DNA from: Ensifer sp. WSM1721
Lineage (GTDB): Bacteria > Pseudomonadota > Alphaproteobacteria > Rhizobiales > Rhizobiaceae
DNA: 64,000 nucleotides
Reading direction: 5' to 3'
NCBI RefSeq assembly: GCF_000513895.2
Contig: NZ_CP165782.1
Span: 2,619,501-2,683,500, forward strand
Shown: in pieces, positions 37,252 through 46,081 of the stretch
Layout of the letters: each line of letters begins with the position of its first letter
Position numbering within the stretch: position 1 is the first letter of the stretch
Program-made: the position numbers and the translations under genes
Notes under the pieces: generated by a model
What the model saw: the letters and a program-made list of their open reading frames with translations, nothing else
What the model was told of the DNA's origin: nothing
Database searches by the model: none

Positions 37252-37896
37252 TTAAGCCTCGCTGCGTGCCGTGAACACGATCTCTTCGCCATTCGAAACG
37301 ACGTCGATCGTCATGCCGGCCTCCGCTGCCAGGAGGACCGTGTAATAGGGCTGGATCGAGTGCGCATCGATCGCCTCTTCCGGTGTGCCGGAGATGAGTT
37401 CCACGAGCTTCGGCGGCACGCGCATCATCCGTCCTTTTGCGACAAGGGTGAGGGTCGCGTCGAACTCCGGATTCTCGAGTGTCACATCGATCGAGCCGCC
37501 CCGCGGGATCGCGCCATAGGCGATCAGGAACAGGTTCAACAGAAGCTTCACCCGGTTCTTGGCGATGATCGCACGCGGGCCGTTCCAGTTGACCTCCGTC
37601 TTCTTTTCCGCCGCCGCAAAATCCTTGGCCGCCTTTTCCGCCTCGCCGGTGTCGATCGAGGCACCGACGGAGCCGGAGGCACCGAAGGCAAGGCGTGCGA
37701 ATTTCAGCCGGACCGAGGCGTTGAGCGCACTGGTGCGGATGAGATCCATCGCATCGGCATCCGCGCCGCCCTCGTCGAGAAGCTCGAGACCGTTGTTGAT
37801 GGCGCCGACCGGCGAGATGATGTCGTGGCACACCCGACTGCAGAGCAGCGCGGCCAGATCAGGTCCCGTCAACGTCAGGTTCGGATTCTTTGCCAT
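37252..37896 (-). CDS. chpT: Histidine phosphotransferase ChpT
   Basis: A 214-residue protein with the DHp-like motif VCHDIISPVGAINNGLELL, H24 being the phosphorylated histidine, followed by a pseudo-ATPase fold that does not show ATP-binding boxes. ChpT passes phosphate from CckA to CtrA and CpdR. The start at 37896 has AAGGAAG upstream; the frame extends to 38016 without a ribosome binding site. Confidence 0.93.
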   Translation of the reverse strand: MAKNPNLTLTGPDLAALLCSRVCHDIISPVGAINNGLELLDEGGADADAMDLIRTSALNASVRLKFARLAFGASGSVGASIDTGEAEKAAKDFAAAEKKTEVNWNGPRAIIAKNRVKLLLNLFLIAYGAIPRGGSIDVTLENPEFDATLTLVAKGRMMRVPPKLVELISGTPEEAIDAHSIQPYYTVLLAAEAGMTIDVVSNGEEIVFTARSEA

Positions 37897-38250
37897 CGTT
37901 CTTCCTTGCTCGGTTCCATCCGGTAACGGCTCGCGGGGGGATCCCAATGACAACTTCCGCACGGTCATGGCCGAGCCATGAAACGCGCGGGCGCGCCCCG
38001 TTTCGCAATAGGCCATAATGACATCACATTTGGTAAACCGATTGTTAAGATGATCGGTTCAAATTGTCTCAGCACCCCGATTTCAAGCGAATCTGGTGAA
38101 AGCGGATAAGGTGCGCTCGTTGAAAAAGCTAGTGCGTCCCATACGCATTCTTGTGAGAAACGGCTCATGGCGGAGCCGAGCACGCAAGCAATGCAAAAGC
38201 CGGCCATGACGGGCCGCACGGGGCCGCTTTCGCGCCTGACGGAGGAACCG

Positions 38251-38853
38251 ATGCAGCCGATGATGACGACGACCCTGGTGGCTGTCCGCGCTATTCTGAC
38301 CACGATGGCCCTGGTGGCCGGCATGCTGATCGCCGGCATATCCGCCGCCCAAGCCCAGTCTCCGAACAGAAGCCAATACACGATGCAGGAGATCGTCGAT
38401 GCCGGCCACGGTTTCTTCGGCGAGACCTCCGGCGGGCTTGCCAAGGTCGTCGAGCGGGCCTTCGAACGCTACGGCCTCCCAAACGGCTATATTCTGGGGC
38501 AGGAGGGCTCCGGCGCCTTCATCGCCGGCCTGACTTACGGCGAGGGCGAGCTCTATACGAAGAATGTAGGACAGCACAGCGTCTTCTGGCAGGGCCCCTC
38601 GCTCGGGCTCGACTGGGGCGGCCAGGGCAGCCGCGCCATGATGCTCGTCTACAATCTTCCGAGCGTACCGGCCCTCTACAAGCGTTTTGGCGGCGTTTCG
38701 GGCTCGGCCTACGTGGTCGCCGGCGTCGGCATGACCGTTCTGACCGACGAGCATGTCGTTGTCGTACCGATCCGCACCGGCGTCGGCGCGAGGCTCGGCG
38801 TCAATGTCGGCTACCTCAAGCTGACGCAGCAGCCGACCTGGAACCCCTTCTGA
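38251..38853 (+). CDS. DUF1134/EipA-type envelope protein
   Basis: A 200-residue periplasmic protein with a signal peptide over about 1-35 ending AAQAQS, then the DUF1134 domain: EIVDAGHGFFGETSGGLAKV, GLTYGEGELYTK and GVGARLGVNVGYLKLT. The Brucella orthologue EipA supports envelope integrity. ATG 38251 has GGAGGAA; the frame is open from 38167. A GAATC methylation site lies at 38089-38093. It is divergent from chpT. Confidence 0.85.
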   Translation: MQPMMTTTLVAVRAILTTMALVAGMLIAGISAAQAQSPNRSQYTMQEIVDAGHGFFGETSGGLAKVVERAFERYGLPNGYILGQEGSGAFIAGLTYGEGELYTKNVGQHSVFWQGPSLGLDWGGQGSRAMMLVYNLPSVPALYKRFGGVSGSAYVVAGVGMTVLTDEHVVVVPIRTGVGARLGVNVGYLKLTQQPTWNPF

Positions 38854-39022
38854 CACGCGAGCGACGAGGGCTCTTGCCTTCGGCACGTCTCGCGGATCTG
38901 AAAATGCGTGCAAGCTCGCGGTAATTGTTGCAGCATTCGAGCCATCGTGTTTACTGCGGAAAGAGCTGCCCAGCCGGGCGGCGGACGGCATCAGATCGGG
39001 TCCAGATTGAAACGGCCAGCAC

Positions 39023-40117
39023 GTGATTGAATATGCGCTTCTTTTCGCCCTGGGTTTCCTGACGGCGGTGGTCATCGCACTCCTGGTCGCGCCGGCCATC
39101 CAAAGACGCATCGTCCGCTTCGCGGAGGACCGCCTGAAGGCAACGATGCCCTTGAGCCCGCAGGAGGTGCGTGCGCAAAGGGACGCGGCGCGCGCCACCT
39201 ATGCCGCCGAAAATGCCAAGACAATGCAGACCCTCCGCCGCGAGCGCGACAAAAGCGTCGCGCTGATGCTGCAGAACGAGAGGACCCTCAAGGAAGCGCG
39301 CAAGTTGGCGAGCGAGAATGTCGAACTGCAGTCGCAACTCGCGGACATGAATGTCGAGGCGGCCGACATGCGCTCCACCATGCGGCAGCTCGAACAGCGT
39401 CTCGAACGCATGAGTGCGCTGAACAGCCAGGTCGACAAACACGCAGCGGAGCTCGATGGCCTCAAGATTGATCTCGCGGCGCGGCAGACCGAGATCGAGC
39501 ACCTGAAGAGCCGGATTGCCGCGCTTCGCGATGAGCGCGAGGCGTTGCGCGCGGAGCTCAAGACCGAAAACGTACGCGCGCGGGAGATGGAGTTGCGTCT
39601 CAGTAGGGACGAGGGACGCATACGCCAGCTCGAAAGCAGACTTGCCCATGAAACGGCGGCCAATGCCGACCGCGAGAGCGCGCTCGAGCAGCGGGCAGCG
39701 GAGATCGCGAGACTGAAGACACGCGTCGAACTTGCCAACCACGAAGTGCGCAACGCCGCGAAAGCGCTTCGCGCTGCCGGCGTTAAGCCGCCGAAGCGGC
39801 CGCACGAGAAAAGCGCGGCCCATGTGAAGGGCGCGCCGGCCGCGGCGGAAGGCCTCGATACGACTGCGCTCTCCGAAGATCTCAGAAACCGTGCCACCGC
39901 CCTTTCGGAACGTCTCGTCAACTCGAAATCCACCGCCCACGACGAGGCACTGCGCCGCGAGGTTGCCGAGATTGCCGCCGGCATGGTGGCGTTGACCGCG
40001 ATGCGCGAGGGCAAGGCCTCGCCAATCCATGGGCTGCTTGCTGGCGAGGATGCGACAAAGCCTGGAAATCGCCAGAGCCTGGCTCAGCGGGCGAAGGAAA
40101 TGCTGCCGCCGGAATAG
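39023..40117 (+). CDS. Membrane-anchored coiled-coil protein (364 aa)
   Basis: One N-terminal membrane span at about 3-24, then long coiled coils from about 45 to 245 rich in Arg/Glu/Leu heptads, and a C-terminal helical region with TALSEDLRNRATALSERLV. The start is GTG 39023. The family is conserved in Rhizobiales with no known function. Shape and location suggest a structural or polar scaffold, which is a guess. Confidence 0.75.
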   Translation: MIEYALLFALGFLTAVVIALLVAPAIQRRIVRFAEDRLKATMPLSPQEVRAQRDAARATYAAENAKTMQTLRRERDKSVALMLQNERTLKEARKLASENVELQSQLADMNVEAADMRSTMRQLEQRLERMSALNSQVDKHAAELDGLKIDLAARQTEIEHLKSRIAALRDEREALRAELKTENVRAREMELRLSRDEGRIRQLESRLAHETAANADRESALEQRAAEIARLKTRVELANHEVRNAAKALRAAGVKPPKRPHEKSAAHVKGAPAAAEGLDTTALSEDLRNRATALSERLVNSKSTAHDEALRREVAEIAAGMVALTAMREGKASPIHGLLAGEDATKPGNRQSLAQRAKEMLPPE

Positions 40118-40173
40118 GCGCTGCTTCACGACACACAAGCGGCAAGTCGTCGAGAACTGCGAAAGCGCGCCCC

Positions 40174-41001
40174 TCAAATCCGCTCGTTGATCATCGCAAC
40201 CTGGTGCAGCGCGATACCCGCAGCCATTGCCACGTTCAGGCTGTCCAGGCCCGGCCTCTGGCGGATGCGCGCGGTGCGGATTGCCGAGAGGATTGTCTCG
40301 GGCAGCCCCTCGCCTTCGGTTCCAACAAGCAAGGCGGTGCGCGGCGCCGGCGGAATCGCCGCTATGTCCATCTCCCCGCGCGGCGACAGGCCCCAAAGCG
40401 CAAAACCGGCGGCCTGCAGCTGTTCGATCAGCTCGGCCGCCGTACCCTCGCGCGCGAAGGGTAATGTCAGCACGGAACCCACCGAAACACGGATAGCCTT
40501 GCGATACATTGGATCGCAGCTCGACGCGTCCATCAGCACGGCATCGACGCCGAAGGCGGCGGCATTGCGAAAGAGCGAGCCCATATTGTCGTGGTTCGAT
40601 ATGCCGCATGCCGCGAGCACAAGGCTCGATGCAGGAAGCCCGGCAATCAGCGCGTCCCGCCCGGGCATCTGGTCATGCCGCCCGAGCGCCAGCACACCAC
40701 GATGCATGTTGAAACCCGCGATTGCGTCGAAGACTCGCTCGTGCGCGACGAAAACGGGGATGTCGGCCGGGAACTCGGCAAGCACGTCGACAAGCCCGGC
40801 GACCCGGTTTTCGAGCAGCAGGATCGCCTCGGCAGCAATACCGCGCCGCGCGCGATGCGCGGCGGCCAGCATCCTGAGCACGACAGTACCCTCGGCGATG
40901 AAGCGGCCCTGCCTGCCGGTCAGATCGCGCTCCTTGATCGAAACGAACCCGGCTATACGCGGGTCGGCTGGATCTTCGATGCGGACAGGCGGCGGTGCCA
41001 T
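40174..41001 (-). CDS. TrmH/SpoU-family RNA 2'-O-methyltransferase
   Basis: A 275-residue SPOUT methyltransferase. The N-terminal substrate-binding part includes GRQGRFIAEGTVVLRML; the C-terminal knot shows NMGSLFRNAAAFGVDAVLM, LLVGTEGEGLPE and SLNVAMAAGIALHQ, motifs 1 to 3. The target rRNA or tRNA position is not deducible. It lies four bases after the upstream gene, forming a two-gene operon. Confidence 0.92.
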   Translation of the reverse strand: MAPPPVRIEDPADPRIAGFVSIKERDLTGRQGRFIAEGTVVLRMLAAAHRARRGIAAEAILLLENRVAGLVDVLAEFPADIPVFVAHERVFDAIAGFNMHRGVLALGRHDQMPGRDALIAGLPASSLVLAACGISNHDNMGSLFRNAAAFGVDAVLMDASSCDPMYRKAIRVSVGSVLTLPFAREGTAAELIEQLQAAGFALWGLSPRGEMDIAAIPPAPRTALLVGTEGEGLPETILSAIRTARIRQRPGLDSLNVAMAAGIALHQVAMINERI

Positions 41002-41005
41002 ATCG

Positions 41006-41389
41006 TCATTTGGTCCTGACCGTGACGTCGGCGACGATGCGCCCCGCCTTGATATCGAAGACGATCGCGCGCGGCTCGGCGCCCGGCAGGCTCCCGTAGA
41101 AGAGAACCTGCGAGCCGGAAAGCGCGACATTGCTTACGGAGAAGCCGGCTGGCAGCGCGGCGATTGCGTTCAACGGCGCATCGCCCGGGACGCTCACCGC
41201 TGGCTGGGCCGCCTCGGCCGGGCCGTCCGTGCGCGTCAGCTTGTAGACAATCGTGCCCAGGACGGCCATAAGCATGATCAGCATCACGCCGGCCGAGACG
41301 AGCTGCAGGCGCACCATCTTGCGGCGGACGTTCTCCATCGCGGGATCAAGGGGCTTCTCTTCCTGTTCATCGGGCTCGATTGCAGTCAT
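41006..41389 (-). CDS. Single-span membrane protein (127 aa)
   Basis: An acidic N-terminal tail of about 28 residues, one membrane span at about 29-50 (LVSAGVMLIMLMAVLGTIVY), then a C-terminal domain of about 55 residues that looks beta-rich (ALSGSQVLFYGSLPG). It precedes the methyltransferase gene in the same operon and is divergent from rluD. Function unknown; conserved in rhizobia as far as I know. Confidence 0.72.
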   Translation of the reverse strand: MTAIEPDEQEEKPLDPAMENVRRKMVRLQLVSAGVMLIMLMAVLGTIVYKLTRTDGPAEAAQPAVSVPGDAPLNAIAALPAGFSVSNVALSGSQVLFYGSLPGAEPRAIVFDIKAGRIVADVTVRTK

Positions 41390-41419
41390 ATGGTCGGCTT
41401 TCTATCGGAATAAAAACGA

Positions 41420-42457
41420 ATGAACGATCCCTTTAAACAAGCGACCGGCAATAGGAAAGTCCTGACGGCGGGCAAGGACGCCTCCGGACGGCTCGACGCC
41501 TTCCTGACGGAGGCGCTTTCAGGCGAGTTCTCGCGCAACCGCATCAAGGCCCTGATCGAGCAAGGAGCCGTTTCGATCAACGGTGCGACGATCGTCGAAC
41601 CGAAACGGAAGGTTCATCCCGGTGACGTGTTCGAGATCGCCTTGCCCGAGCCTGAGGATCCGGAGCCCAAGGGCGAGGACATCCCCCTCGACGTGCTTTA
41701 TGAGGACGACGACCTGATCGTGCTGGTAAAGCCTGCCGGTCTGGTCGTGCATCCGGGCGCCGGCAATTGGACGGCGACGCTCGTCAATGCGCTCATCCAC
41801 CATTGCGGCGACAGCCTTTCGGGCATCGGCGGCGTCAAGCGACCGGGCATCGTCCATCGGTTGGACAAGGAGACAAGCGGCGTCATGGTGGCGGCGAAGA
41901 ACGATGCCGCTCATCGCCATCTCTCCGATCAATTCGCGGACCACGGCCGCAGTGGACCGCTCGAGCGCGCCTACTGGGCAGTCGTCTGGGGGCGGCCCCG
42001 CCAGTTGAAGGGGACCGTCAACGCCCCGCTCGGGCGCGCCGGCGACCGAACGAAGCGCGCCGTCAAGCACGAGGAGAGCGACGATGCACGCGAGGCGATT
42101 ACCCACTACGAGGTCATCGCGCGCTATCATGAGAAACCGGACGGCACCTGCCTCGCATCGACTGTCGAGTGCCACCTGGAAACCGGGCGCACCCACCAGA
42201 TCCGCGTCCACATGGCCCATATCGGCCATCCGCTGATCGGCGATCCCGATTATGGCGCCGCCTTCCGCACCAAGGCCAACCTCTTGCCGGAACCGGCAAA
42301 AACCGTGGTCAACCGCTTTCCCCGACAGGCGCTGCACGCCTATATGCTGCAATTCGAGCATCCTTCGACGGGGGAGACCATGCACTTCGAGGCGCCAATG
42401 CCGGCGGATATGGAAGAACTGACCGCGGCGCTTACTGCATGTTTCCTTAAGCCGTAG
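41420..42457 (+). CDS. rluD: RluA-family 23S rRNA pseudouridine synthase (RluD-like)
   Basis: A 345-residue protein with an N-terminal S4 RNA-binding domain (about 20-80), then the catalytic domain with GIVHRLDKETSGVMV, the Asp of HRLD being the nucleophile, and LETGRTHQIRVH. The length and S4 domain fit RluD, which modifies helix 69. The last seven residues (TACFLKP) and the stop are encoded by a family B repeat, so the original end has been replaced. Confidence 0.88.
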   Translation: MNDPFKQATGNRKVLTAGKDASGRLDAFLTEALSGEFSRNRIKALIEQGAVSINGATIVEPKRKVHPGDVFEIALPEPEDPEPKGEDIPLDVLYEDDDLIVLVKPAGLVVHPGAGNWTATLVNALIHHCGDSLSGIGGVKRPGIVHRLDKETSGVMVAAKNDAAHRHLSDQFADHGRSGPLERAYWAVVWGRPRQLKGTVNAPLGRAGDRTKRAVKHEESDDAREAITHYEVIARYHEKPDGTCLASTVECHLETGRTHQIRVHMAHIGHPLIGDPDYGAAFRTKANLLPEPAKTVVNRFPRQALHAYMLQFEHPSTGETMHFEAPMPADMEELTAALTACFLKP

Positions 42458-42504
42458 CGATTTAAGGATAAAAACATGCAGCAACTCAAGGTGCTGCAGC
42501 GACC
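42435..42504. repeat. Palindromic repeat, family B, overlapping the rluD end
   Basis: CTGCATGTTTCCTTAA, then GCGATTTAAGGATAAAAACATGCAG, then CAACTCAAGGTGCTGCAGCGACC. It matches 25733-25790 and 52551-52612 and supplies the rluD stop codon. Confidence 0.8.
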
Positions 42505-42551
42505 TTCGCGCGGCTTTCTGCCTGCACTGCGAAGGAGCGATCATGTAGGCC

Positions 42552-42579
42552 CTTGAATTTGCAACGAAGGATTCCAATT
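42552..42579 (+). promoter_or_regulatory. Candidate RpoH-type promoter of rpoH
   Basis: CTTGAA at 42552, 16 bases, then CCAATT. This resembles the rhizobial sigma-32 promoter (CTTGAA, 16-17, CCANAT), 176 bases before the start codon. Autoregulation is implied but not shown. Confidence 0.4.
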
Positions 42580-42643
42580 TAATAGGAGCTTCAAACCGCG
42601 ACCTTTCCTTGCTCTGGCCTCACGACAGCGTGAAACCGGAGTC

Positions 42644-42671
42644 CTTGAATCATGCTTTCGCCGTACTTATC
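42644..42671 (+). promoter_or_regulatory. Second candidate rpoH promoter
   Basis: CTTGAA at 42644-42649, 16 bases, CTTATC at 42666-42671; a plausible vegetative promoter in tandem with the site at 42552. Confidence 0.35.
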
Positions 42672-42754
42672 TTCTAGCCTCGTGGGGTCTGGATGAAGAC
42701 CCACAGGCCCGGCCTGCCGTCCCGGAGGCCGGAGACGCACAAAGGGGGTGCTTC

Positions 42755-43660
42755 ATGGCCCGCAATACTTTGCCGACCATTGCTGCTGGAGAGGGCGGTC
42801 TCAACCGCTATCTTGATGAAATCCGTAAATTTCCGATGCTCGAGCCGCAGGAAGAGTACATGCTCGCCAAGCGGTATCAGGAGCATGACGATCGCAACGC
42901 CGCCCACAAGCTCGTAACGAGCCACCTTCGTCTCGTCGCCAAGATCGCGATGGGTTATCGCGGCTATGGTCTGCCGATCGGCGAAGTCATCTCGGAAGGC
43001 AATGTCGGCCTGATGCAGGCCGTCAAGAAATTCGAACCCGATCGCGGATTCCGGCTCGCGACCTACGCCATGTGGTGGATCAAGGCCGCGATCCAGGAAT
43101 ATATCCTGCGTTCTTGGTCGCTCGTCAAAATGGGCACGACGGCCAACCAGAAGCGGCTGTTCTTCAATCTGCGGCGGCTGAAGGGCCGCATTCAGGCCCT
43201 TGACGAAGGCGATCTCAAGCCCGAGCAGGTGAAGGAAATCGCCACGACCCTGAAGGTCAGCGAGGACGAGGTGGTTTCGATGAACCGCCGCCTCTCCGGC
43301 GACGCATCGCTCAACGCGCCTATAAAGGCAAGCGAGGGCGACTCCGGCCAATGGCAGGACTGGCTGGTCGACGAGCACGACAATCAGGAAGAGATCCTGA
43401 TCGAGCAGGACGAACTGGACAGCCGCCGAGCCCTGCTGGGCAATGCCATGAAGGTATTGAATGATCGCGAGCGCCGCATCTTTGAAGCGCGCCGGCTGAC
43501 GGAAGAACCGGTGACGCTTGAGGACCTTTCGACCGAGTTCGACATCAGCCGCGAGCGCGTTCGGCAGATCGAGGTCCGCGCCTTCGAGAAGGTTCAGGAC
43601 GCGGTCCGCAAGGCCGCGCTAGAGCAAGCTAACGCGCTACGGGTTGTCGAGGGCGCCTGA
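42755..43660 (+). CDS. rpoH: Heat-shock sigma factor RpoH (RpoH1 type)
   Basis: A 301-residue sigma-32. Region 2 includes LVTSHLRLVAKIAMGYRGYG and FRLATYAMWWIKAAIQEYIL; the RpoH box is QKRLFFNLR; region 4 is ISRERVRQIEVRAFEKVQ. The location after rluD matches rpoH1 of Sinorhizobium, which directs heat-shock genes and is needed for symbiosis in S. meliloti. The 297-base upstream region carries a repeat and two CTTGAA promoters. Confidence 0.95.
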   Translation: MARNTLPTIAAGEGGLNRYLDEIRKFPMLEPQEEYMLAKRYQEHDDRNAAHKLVTSHLRLVAKIAMGYRGYGLPIGEVISEGNVGLMQAVKKFEPDRGFRLATYAMWWIKAAIQEYILRSWSLVKMGTTANQKRLFFNLRRLKGRIQALDEGDLKPEQVKEIATTLKVSEDEVVSMNRRLSGDASLNAPIKASEGDSGQWQDWLVDEHDNQEEILIEQDELDSRRALLGNAMKVLNDRERRIFEARRLTEEPVTLEDLSTEFDISRERVRQIEVRAFEKVQDAVRKAALEQANALRVVEGA

Positions 43661-43683
43661 TCCGCTCGCTGCCTAGTAACAAG

Positions 43684-43719
43684 AAGCCCCGGCTGGATGG
43701 CGCCCAGCCGGGGCTTTCG
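43684..43719 (+). terminator. Bidirectional terminator after rpoH
   Basis: AAGCCCCGGCTGG / CCAGCCGGGGCTTT hairpin, flanked by short T-runs, between the convergent rpoH and the gene ending at 43739. Confidence 0.85.
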
Positions 43720-43738
43720 CTTTCTGTCCAAGCTCGTC

Positions 43739-46018
43739 CTACTGCCCGCTGGCTGCGGCGGCGCTTCCTTGGGAGCCCCAGGCCTGCAGAGCCTTGTTGA
43801 AGGCCTCGGTCCCACTGGCCCCCTTCTCGAGCGTCAGGAGCGCGCGGCGACCATTCCGGTAGGTGATCGGGATATCGATCCAGGTGCGACTGCGCAGCAG
43901 TTCGGTGTTGTTGCTCACCGCTTCGGCGAAATCATTGAGCGCGATCATGTGAAAATCGTCGGTGATTTTCGCCGGCACTGCGATCAGCGGATCGCCGCGA
44001 TCCTGTTCGGTTCGCTTCATCGAAACGCGCTGGACGCCGTCGATGCTGCCGCCCTCGAAGTTTTCGGGCAGTGAGAACACGAACTCGATCACATGGCTTG
44101 CCGGCAGGGACGGATCGGCATTGCGCTTGATGGTCATCAGGGCCGTGAGGCCACGGTCGGGCACCGTGATCTGCGCCTGGATCGCGGGCTCCGGCTTGGC
44201 GTCGCCACCCGGCGATTCCTCCTTGATCGACCAGGCGACGGAGCCCGGGATCGCGGTCGGCGACGATTGACCGAGTCTCTCCTCATAGAGAAACATCTTC
44301 TCGCCATCGGCGATCGAGACCTCGGGCTGCGGTGTCTGGGCGGCGCCTTGCCCCGTTTCCGGCGAGGGCGCCCGATCGGCGGCAGCCTGCTGCACGCCAA
44401 CGTCGGCGGTCTGCGGCTGTCCGGCCTGCGTCTGCGCGGCGACGGACTTGCCTTCCTGCGAGGCGGCCGTGCCGTTCGAGCCGGCCGGCCCCTCGTCCCG
44501 TTCGTTTCCGTCGGCAAGCAGGCGCTGGGTGAACTTGGTCGAGGCGCCCTCGGGCGGCGCGGCATCGTCGGGCGTGGCGGATTGCTCGGTAGGCTGGATC
44601 GCCGGCTCGCCCTCGCCGGCCGGAGTCGTCGGCGCCTCGGCAGGTTCCGCCGGCATGACCTTGGCGATCATGTCCGCGATCCAGGCGTTGCCGACGTCCC
44701 TGTTCAGCCAATAGGCATATCCGCCGCCACCGAGAAGGAGCGCGATCACGACGCCGATCACCAGTTGCTTGATGCCGAACCGGCGGGGTTTGGGCGTAGC
44801 GCGATAGGACGCTGGACGCGCGGGTGCCGGTGCCGTCAGAGGCTCGAAGCCTGCTTCATTCGCCTTGCCGTTCGCGGCCGATCCGTTTGTTCGCCCCTCT
44901 TCACTATAGCTGAGCAGATCGTCTATATGGTCCCAAGCGCTGCCGGCGCGCTCTTCCTCGTTCTTCGCCGCAGCCGGCTTTTCCACCGGCCATGACCATT
45001 CGGAGACATCGGGCTCTTCGACCTTGTCCTTCTTGCGTTCCTCTCCGGTGGCAAAAGGATCGCTGTCATCGAAGAACCACGAGCGCCCGGCATCAGCTTC
45101 GGCGCGATGTTCCGGTTGCGCCGTCTCGGGTTCGACCGGATGCATGCCCAGTCGCTCGGGCTCGCTCGCCTCTTCGTCGCGCGCCGTCTCGGGCGCCGCT
45201 TGCGGTTCGCTCGGCGATGCCGCGGGCGCTACATCTTCCCAATCGGGCAATGCCCACTCGGAAGGCTGCTCGGCTTTCGCCGGCGTTTCGGCGGCCAGAG
45301 GGGACTCGGCAGACGTCGGCTCTGGGCTTGTCGGTTCTGGCTGATGCGGCGCGGTCTCGGCTTGGTCGTCGCCAAAACGCTCCGGCTCGCCCTCCGTCGC
45401 AGTTGCTTCCTCGGCCGGAAATTCATGCTGAGCGTCGTGCGACGGCTGCGGCTCCTCGGTCGGCGCCTCCCGATCCGAAGTGGCGGGGATTGCGTCAACA
45501 GGCTCCTCGTCGTGAACCTCATGCTGCGCTTCCGCCTCCGACGTTTCGACGGCGGTATGGTCTTCGTAGTCCGGGACTTTGTCCTCGGCAGCCGGTGCCG
45601 GCTCTATGGCTTCATCACCATGCTCGGCCTCTGCGTAAGCCGGGACCGACGGTTCGGCTTCCGCCGGCACCTCTGCCGCAGGCTCCTCGGTCACTTCTTC
45701 GGGCGCCGCCTCCGAGGCCGGTGGGGCTGGGCTAGCAGGCTCCTCCACAAGCTGTGTTTCCGCAGCCGCCGGCTCGACCGTTTCGGTCTCTTCAATGGCC
45801 GGCAAGGCTTCGGCATTCTCGCTCTCGACCTCGGCGATCGCCTGTTCCAGCTTGTTGAGCTGGCGGTTGATCATGTCGTCCGACGGCCGCGGGTTCATGT
45901 TCTCGAGCTGGCGCCGCACGGCACTGCGCGCCTTCTCGTAGACCCTGCCTCGCATTTCCGGTGTGTTTTCCGACAGGCCGTCAACCGTCCTGCGAATAAC
46001 TGCAACAAAATCCGCCAT
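43739..46018 (-). CDS. Large acidic, mostly disordered single-span membrane protein (759 aa)
   Basis: Residues 1-66 are helical (a small folded head), about 70-400 are a Glu/Ala/Pro-rich acidic low-complexity stretch, 417-436 are a membrane span, about 440-580 are again low complexity, and about 585-745 form a beta-rich domain that should be periplasmic (ITVPDRGLTALMTIKRNADP, SRTWIDIPITYRNG). It follows purA by 63 bases on the same strand. Rhizobial relatives have no known function. The acidic cytosolic arm could act as a scaffold. Confidence 0.75.
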   Translation of the reverse strand: MADFVAVIRRTVDGLSENTPEMRGRVYEKARSAVRRQLENMNPRPSDDMINRQLNKLEQAIAEVESENAEALPAIEETETVEPAAAETQLVEEPASPAPPASEAAPEEVTEEPAAEVPAEAEPSVPAYAEAEHGDEAIEPAPAAEDKVPDYEDHTAVETSEAEAQHEVHDEEPVDAIPATSDREAPTEEPQPSHDAQHEFPAEEATATEGEPERFGDDQAETAPHQPEPTSPEPTSAESPLAAETPAKAEQPSEWALPDWEDVAPAASPSEPQAAPETARDEEASEPERLGMHPVEPETAQPEHRAEADAGRSWFFDDSDPFATGEERKKDKVEEPDVSEWSWPVEKPAAAKNEEERAGSAWDHIDDLLSYSEEGRTNGSAANGKANEAGFEPLTAPAPARPASYRATPKPRRFGIKQLVIGVVIALLLGGGGYAYWLNRDVGNAWIADMIAKVMPAEPAEAPTTPAGEGEPAIQPTEQSATPDDAAPPEGASTKFTQRLLADGNERDEGPAGSNGTAASQEGKSVAAQTQAGQPQTADVGVQQAAADRAPSPETGQGAAQTPQPEVSIADGEKMFLYEERLGQSSPTAIPGSVAWSIKEESPGGDAKPEPAIQAQITVPDRGLTALMTIKRNADPSLPASHVIEFVFSLPENFEGGSIDGVQRVSMKRTEQDRGDPLIAVPAKITDDFHMIALNDFAEAVSNNTELLRSRTWIDIPITYRNGRRALLTLEKGASGTEAFNKALQAWGSQGSAAAASGQ

Positions 46019-46081
46019 CAGAACTTTCTCAATTTCCAGACACGCAGCCGCAACCGCGATGCCGTTTGTTTTGCGCCGACA

